The notes under the pieces were generated by a model. The model was given only the letters and a program-made list of their open reading frames with translations, was not told the origin of the DNA and searched no databases. Below are positions 22,824-27,270 of a stretch of 27,270 nt of DNA, in pieces; position 1 is the first letter of the stretch; the number at the start of each line of letters is the position of its first letter. The position numbers and the translations under genes are program-made. Location of the stretch: the NCBI GenBank assembly GCA_031267205.1, contig JAIRZN010000013.1, positions 1-27,270 of the forward strand, in the 5' to 3' direction. The stretch is from Tannerellaceae bacterium (GTDB lineage Bacteria > Bacteroidota > Bacteroidia > Bacteroidales > Tannerellaceae).

Positions 22824-25208
22824 ATGATACTGTCAGAGCTTCACACCGGCGAGAAAGGCGTCATCGTCAAAGTAACAGGACGCGGAGGTTTCCGCAAGCG
22901 CATCATAGAAATGGGATTTATCAGGGGAAAGGAAGTAGAAGTAATACAGGACGCCCCGCTCAAAGACCCCGTCCACTACAAGGTAATGGGATACGACGTC
23001 TCGCTGCGCCGGAGCGAAGCCGCGCTGATAGAAATAGTAAGCCTCCAGGAATTTACAAAAGAACAACAATCAGCCGCCGGACATAACGCCCCCCACGCCG
23101 TCGTCCTGCCTGAACACCTCCACTCCATAGCAATAGAAAAGGGCAAAACCATCAACGTAGCCTTAGTAGGCAACCCTAACAGCGGGAAAACAACATTGTT
23201 CAACCATGCCTCAGGCGCCCACGAACACGTCGGTAACTACGGCGGCGTAACCGTAGACGCCAAAGACGGCGTATTCCGCCAAAGCGGATACACCTTCCGC
23301 ATCGTCGACCTGCCGGGTACGTATTCCATATCGGCCTACTCCCCCGAAGAACGATACGTGCGGAGGCACCTCAACGAAGCGCGCCCCGACGTGGTGATAA
23401 ACGTTGTCGACGCCTCCAACCTGGAACGCAACCTCTATCTCACAACCCAACTCATAGACATGGACGCACGCATGGTCATAGCCCTGAATATGTATGACGC
23501 CATGCAGAAACGCGGCGATACGTTCGACCACGAATTCCTGTCACGCATGATAGGAGCCCCCATTGTGCCGGTCATAAGCAAGACGGGCTTCGGCATCAGC
23601 GAACTCTTCGAGCGCGTCATCAAGGTATACGAAGAACAAGACCCCGTACTGCGACACATACACATACATTACGGCGAAGACATCGAAAAGGCTATCACCA
23701 TCATGAGACGTTCGCTGAAAGTAAACTGCAACATCGACAAGGGCCTGTCCAAACGCTACCTCGCCATCAAACTGCTCGAAAGAGACCCCGAAATGGAGAC
23801 CTTCGTCAAGGGACTGCCCGGAGGAAACGCCGTGCTGAAGGAACGCGAAGAATGCGTGCCCCAAATAGAAGACATAATGCACGAAGACAGCGAAACGGCC
23901 TTCACCAACGCACGCTACGGCTTCATCTCCGGCGCCTTGCACGAAACCTTCGAACCGGGCAAGATACAGCAGATGAAGAGCACAGGTATGATAGACCTCC
24001 TTGTCACCAACAAAGTGCTGGGCTTCCCTATCTTCTTATTCTTCATGTGGATAATGTTTGAAGCTACCTTCAGGCTGGGCGCCTACCCAATGGATTGGAT
24101 CGAAAGCTTAGTAGGCTGGATAGGCGGCCTCATAAACGCCTATATGCCGCCCGGCCCACTGAAAGACCTGCTCGCCGACGGCATAATCAAAGGCGTGGGA
24201 GGCGTCATCATCTTCCTCCCCAACATACTCATACTCTACCTCTTCATCTCCTTCATGGAGGATTCGGGATACATGGCCAGGGCCGCCTTCATAATGGACA
24301 AGATAATGCACAAAATGGGACTGCACGGCAAATCATTCATACCCTTAGTCATGGGATTCGGATGCAACGTCCCCGCCATCATGGCCTCACGCACAATAGA
24401 AAGCCGCAACAGCCGCATGATCACAATGCTCGTCAACCCCTTGATGAGCTGCAGCGCACGCCTGCCGGTATACATCCTCTTTACCACCGCCTTCTTCCCC
24501 AACAGCGCAGGCCCCGTCATGCTGGCGCTATATGCAACGGGTATACTGCTGGCGGTTGTCATGGCGAAGCTGTTCAAGCGTTTCTTGTTTAATGACGAAG
24601 ACATCCCCTTCGTAATGGAACTCCCGCCCTACCGCATGCCTACCGCCAAATCGGTGCTGATACACGTATGGGAAAAGGGCAAGCAATACCTCCGCAAAAT
24701 GGGCGGAATCATACTGATCGCCTCAATCATCATCTGGTTCCTGGGATACTTCCCCCTACAACCCGAACAACAAGACGCCTCCGTGCGCCAGCAAAATTCC
24801 TACATAGGACAAATCGGACAGGTCATCCAACCCGCCCTCGCACCATTAGGATTCGACTGGAAAATAAGCGTCAGCCTCCTCACCGGAATGGCCGCCAAAG
24901 AAGTCGTAGTCAGTACCATGAACATCCTTTATACAGGCAAAGCCGGCGACGAGGAAACAACCGACCTGGTCGACCGCCTCCAACAGGACGCATCACCCGA
25001 CGGCTCATTTGTCTTTACCCACCTGACGGCCCTCAGCCTGATGCTCTTTGTCCTGATTTATTTCCCCTGCATAGCCACCGTCACCGCCATAGCCAAAGAA
25101 TCGCGCTCATGGAAATGGGGACTGTTCGTCATCCTGTATACATGCACGCTCGCATGGTGCGTATCCTTCATTGTCTACCAAGCAGGAAGCCTCCTCGCCG
25201 GATTATAA
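22824..25208 (+). CDS. feoB: fused ferrous-iron transporter FeoA-FeoB
   Basis: A 794-aa Fe(II) importer in the inner membrane. Residues 1-73 are a FeoA SH3-like domain (LSELHTGEKGVIVKV..MGFIRGKEVEVI..VMGYDVSLRRSEAALI). After a linker comes the FeoB GTPase: G1 GNPNSGKT (116-123), NYGGVTVDAKDG (G2), DLPGTYS (G3), NMYD (G4). The membrane part (about 390-794) has two Gate motifs, including MGFGCNVPAIMASRTI and GMAAKEVVVSTMNIL, each with the Cys or hydrophobic residues typical of FeoB. FeoA-FeoB fusion is the common Bacteroidetes form. A 50-aa Cys-rich partner gene starts 11 bases after the stop. Likely repressed by metal through the upstream palindrome. Confidence 0.97.
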   Translation: MILSELHTGEKGVIVKVTGRGGFRKRIIEMGFIRGKEVEVIQDAPLKDPVHYKVMGYDVSLRRSEAALIEIVSLQEFTKEQQSAAGHNAPHAVVLPEHLHSIAIEKGKTINVALVGNPNSGKTTLFNHASGAHEHVGNYGGVTVDAKDGVFRQSGYTFRIVDLPGTYSISAYSPEERYVRRHLNEARPDVVINVVDASNLERNLYLTTQLIDMDARMVIALNMYDAMQKRGDTFDHEFLSRMIGAPIVPVISKTGFGISELFERVIKVYEEQDPVLRHIHIHYGEDIEKAITIMRRSLKVNCNIDKGLSKRYLAIKLLERDPEMETFVKGLPGGNAVLKEREECVPQIEDIMHEDSETAFTNARYGFISGALHETFEPGKIQQMKSTGMIDLLVTNKVLGFPIFLFFMWIMFEATFRLGAYPMDWIESLVGWIGGLINAYMPPGPLKDLLADGIIKGVGGVIIFLPNILILYLFISFMEDSGYMARAAFIMDKIMHKMGLHGKSFIPLVMGFGCNVPAIMASRTIESRNSRMITMLVNPLMSCSARLPVYILFTTAFFPNSAGPVMLALYATGILLAVVMAKLFKRFLFNDEDIPFVMELPPYRMPTAKSVLIHVWEKGKQYLRKMGGIILIASIIIWFLGYFPLQPEQQDASVRQQNSYIGQIGQVIQPALAPLGFDWKISVSLLTGMAAKEVVVSTMNILYTGKAGDEETTDLVDRLQQDASPDGSFVFTHLTALSLMLFVLIYFPCIATVTAIAKESRSWKWGLFVILYTCTLAWCVSFIVYQAGSLLAGL

Positions 25209-25219
25209 CAAAACCAAGC

Positions 25220-25372
25220 ATGTTACAGGAACTGACAGTCTATATCATAGGAATCATAACCGCCATATACGCCGGCTACAAAATATTCCGCCTCCTCAAA
25301 CCCGGCAAACATCCCCCCCAATCCCCCTGCGACGGATGCCGCGGATGCATCAAAAAACGCCCTGAAACATAA
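25220..25372 (+). CDS. FeoB-associated Cys-rich membrane protein
   Basis: A 50-aa protein starting at the ATG at 25220: one membrane helix (residues 6-26, VYIIGIITAIYAGYKIFRLL), then a basic/proline linker and CDGCRGC with Cys37, Cys40 and Cys43. Length, single helix, CxxCxxC and location right after feoB match the small FeoB-associated Cys-rich family. A role in handling Fe(II) at the channel exit is usually supposed but unproven. Confidence 0.85.
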   Translation: MLQELTVYIIGIITAIYAGYKIFRLLKPGKHPPQSPCDGCRGCIKKRPET

Positions 25373-25429
25373 TCGCAACCGCAAATAGGGATTATGTATG
25401 GCCCGTCCTCTCCGGCAGATTGGAATGTT

Positions 25430-26308
25430 CTAACTTATTCGTTTCAGCCAACGTTCCGCACGGAACTTGCCGGTATAGCTGTCTGTCGACTTCCATACCA
25501 CCCACGCTTTGCCCACAATATAGTCGCCCGGCGTCAAACCCCAATAACGGGAATCCAGCGAATCGTCGGCATTGTCGCCTGACATGAAATAATAGTCTGA
25601 TTCAAAGATGTAGGTACGGATAGGGCTATTGTCAAGGTATACGGTCGAATCACGGAAAGTCAGCTCGCCTTTCGTTTCCCGCTCTATTAGCTTCTTATAT
25701 AAGACATAGCTGTCGCGATTCATCGGGATGACATCGCCACGGCGGGGGATATAGAGGGGGCCGAAGCGCAGAGCGTCCCAGCCTATAATCGAATCGTTGG
25801 GGAAGTAGTTAAGGGCAGGCTCGAAAAACATATCGCGCAGGCTGTCCCTCAGGTGGGCGATATGCTCGCCATGCCATGTCCACAACTGCCCGTCCGCACC
25901 CTTCACACGGTAACGTCCGTCTTCTATCAGCAGGCTGTCGCCGGGCAATCCCGTACAACGCTTGACGAGGTACCGGAGGATATGCATCTCCATCCGCTCT
26001 CCATTGTTAGGATAAGGATTGTTAAAGACGACAACATCGCCGCGACGAACCGCCCTCAGGCCGGGCGCACGGTGAATCGCCACCTGCTCGAGGCGCAAGG
26101 CCGGCAGTATATTAAACAGCCTCGCGCCAAAGGTCAGCTTATCAACCAGCACATAGTCGCCCGGTAATATGGACGGCGACATCGACCCCGTCGGCACCAC
26201 AAAGGAAGCAAAAACAAACACCTGCACAAGCAGCCAAGCCACCGCCGCGACGCACGAGTAAAACGCGATATTAACGCCGGTGCGGAGTATGATGCCCTTC
26301 CTGCTCAT
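25430..26308 (-). CDS. lepB: signal peptidase I
   Basis: Signal peptidase I removes Sec and Tat signal peptides at the outer face of the inner membrane. The 292-aa product has one N-terminal membrane helix (about 12-36). The S26 catalytic serine is Ser42 in VPTGSMSPSILPGDYVLV, and the general-base lysine is Lys116 in LVKRCTGLPGDSL. The conserved late motif is YYFMSGDNADDSLDSRYWG. A stretch of about 100 residues inserted between the Lys region and the last motif is usual in Bacteroidetes LepB. It starts nine bases after the propeller gene and is probably on the same transcript. The 57 bases to the convergent feo operon show no hairpin. Confidence 0.95.
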   Translation of the reverse strand: MSRKGIILRTGVNIAFYSCVAAVAWLLVQVFVFASFVVPTGSMSPSILPGDYVLVDKLTFGARLFNILPALRLEQVAIHRAPGLRAVRRGDVVVFNNPYPNNGERMEMHILRYLVKRCTGLPGDSLLIEDGRYRVKGADGQLWTWHGEHIAHLRDSLRDMFFEPALNYFPNDSIIGWDALRFGPLYIPRRGDVIPMNRDSYVLYKKLIERETKGELTFRDSTVYLDNSPIRTYIFESDYYFMSGDNADDSLDSRYWGLTPGDYIVGKAWVVWKSTDSYTGKFRAERWLKRIS

Positions 26309-26317
26309 CGTGGAATA

Positions 26318-27270
26318 TCAATCAAGCTCCAGGTAGCCGAACTGCATCTCGTCGTCAAGACTTAAAATGATGCGGTCGTTTCGTTCATCGTAGCAGAAGT
26401 CCGATATATGCAGGCCCGTTTCCAAGGTTTGGATGTAGTCGCCGATAATGTCAAAGACAAAGAGTTTACTGGGCTGAATTGATTGCCCTTTTTCGTTAAG
26501 AATGTCTTCTCCCCGATATGTCGCGTAAATCCTGTCGCCGCAGAATACAACCTTGCCGTAATGATCAAAGTTCGGCTTTATATCTTCGTTCCAGTCCGGG
26601 CCGTAAATGTTACGGATTAAATCGCCGTCGAGGTTGCAAACAGTCATTAAATCGTGGTTATAATGATATTCCACATATATACCGTGCTCCGTTGAAGCGA
26701 CAACGTTGCTCCGTTTCCTACCCGTAATTTTTGGATTCTCATACGGCATAAGCTCAATATCGCCCGTGAGCATATTCATTTTACCAACAGTAGGCTTAAA
26801 GTTGTTTGTTCCTATGGGCTGTATAATTTTGCATATAGAAATGGAGTCATTGACAATTTGATAATTATCCGGAAATATTGTTTCATCCATTTTCATCTTT
26901 ACTTCCGGCACATAAGAAGGATTGCTCAATACGCTGTTCAGGTCGTAGGAGAATATCCTGTTCTTTCCGTGGTCGTTCACATAAAACTTACGGCGGGCTT
27001 CGTCGACGGCGATATGTCCCATATTAGCTATTTCATTAGGCCCCTGCCCTCTGTTAGCAATGCCGGTTATATATTCAAAACTATTCCTGTCAAACAGATG
27101 GATAAGTTTATCGAAAGATTTAAACTCTTGAATGATCAGGTAATCATCCATTAAGTATAACCTGTTGGGCATACCTATAAGCGGGTCGTCGATTACTATC
27201 TCGACCACCTTATCGCGTACATTGATAATATTGTTGCGCGCCGTTTGATACTTCTCCGTCTCTGTGGAGA
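26318..27270 (-). CDS. BF3164-type six-bladed beta-propeller lipoprotein (5' end outside window)
   Basis: The frame is still open at the right edge of the window, so the N-terminus, probably with a lipoprotein signal, is missing; 316 residues are visible. A GTG at 27208 is only an internal Val, since the family pattern extends upstream of it (..ETEKYQTARNNIINVRDKVVEIVIDDPLIG). Propeller-like segments recur: LIGMPNRLYLMDDYLIIQEFKS, NRGQGPNEIANMGHIAVDEARRKFYVNDHGKNRIFSYDL, YGKVVFCGDRIYATYRGE, KLFVFDIIGDYIQTLETGLHISDFCYDERNDRIILSL. This is the TolB-like/BF3164 layout found in many Bacteroidetes. Function unknown; presumably periplasmic or surface. It precedes lepB by nine bases. Confidence 0.75.
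   Translation of the reverse strand, partial: STETEKYQTARNNIINVRDKVVEIVIDDPLIGMPNRLYLMDDYLIIQEFKSFDKLIHLFDRNSFEYITGIANRGQGPNEIANMGHIAVDEARRKFYVNDHGKNRIFSYDLNSVLSNPSYVPEVKMKMDETIFPDNYQIVNDSISICKIIQPIGTNNFKPTVGKMNMLTGDIELMPYENPKITGRKRSNVVASTEHGIYVEYHYNHDLMTVCNLDGDLIRNIYGPDWNEDIKPNFDHYGKVVFCGDRIYATYRGEDILNEKGQSIQPSKLFVFDIIGDYIQTLETGLHISDFCYDERNDRIILSLDDEMQFGYLELD

Noticed and set aside
24668..25219. Long plus-strand frame overlapping the 3' half of feoB
   Set aside because: Arg/Pro/His-rich out-of-frame translation of feoB; only its tail from 25220 is a real gene (the Cys-rich membrane protein).

Overview
The window looks like a chromosomal segment of a Bacteroidota member, most likely order Bacteroidales. 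The grounds are Bacteroidetes-type promoters (TAnnTTTG at -7, sometimes TTTG about 19-20 bases upstream), few Shine-Dalgarno sequences, a fused FeoA-FeoB, an OmpA/PorT-like barrel beside priA, a membrane LytTR regulator, a carboxypeptidase-regulatory-domain TonB receptor, NamZ (DUF1343) and a BF3164-type propeller lipoprotein. Genus cannot be read from the sequence. No phage, transposase, integrase, rRNA or CRISPR array is visible. One tRNA-Gly(GCC) is present.

Layout, left to right. (1) 133-3855, plus strand: tsaD and clpB. (2) 9710-3852, minus strand: an apparent five-gene operon of a half-size FtsX/MacB permease, namZ (exo-muramidase), a Tat-exported gluconate-2-dehydrogenase-subunit-3-like protein, a GMC flavin dehydrogenase and a seven-haem cytochrome c. 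The last three form a periplasmic sugar or polyol dehydrogenase that would pass electrons to a membrane-anchored cytochrome. (3) 9930-12719, plus strand: kduI, kduD and a CBM9-like secreted protein, for uronate catabolism. Operons 2 and 3 diverge from a 161-bp inverted-repeat element whose two ends each carry an outward-facing -7 box. (4) 12966-14078: a barrel protein with a Gln-rich and acidic linker. (5) 17147-14094, minus strand: a PorT-like barrel gene followed directly by priA, with only the TAA stop between them and the same reading frame on both sides. (6) 17148-18148: a 1-kb repeat-rich spacer with a second, rearranged copy of the inverted-repeat element and a 21-bp tandem array. (7) 18149-21860, plus strand: LytTR regulator, TonB-dependent receptor and a TPR-like exported protein, with a direct-repeat operator candidate before the receptor. 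(8) tRNA-Gly and a DUF2461 gene. (9) feoAB plus a 50-aa FeoB-associated Cys-rich membrane protein, behind a promoter with a perfect palindrome at its -33 box. (10) 27270-25430, minus strand: a propeller lipoprotein cut by the window edge, and signal peptidase I.

The most unusual signals are two. First, there are two unrelated-looking tandem arrays with the same 21-bp period. One has been absorbed in frame into the 3' end of namZ, giving a heptapeptide tail. The other fills the 17.5-18.0 kb spacer. Second, a repeated inverted-repeat element appears to supply promoters to three transcription units. Both are read directly from the sequence; what they do is inference.
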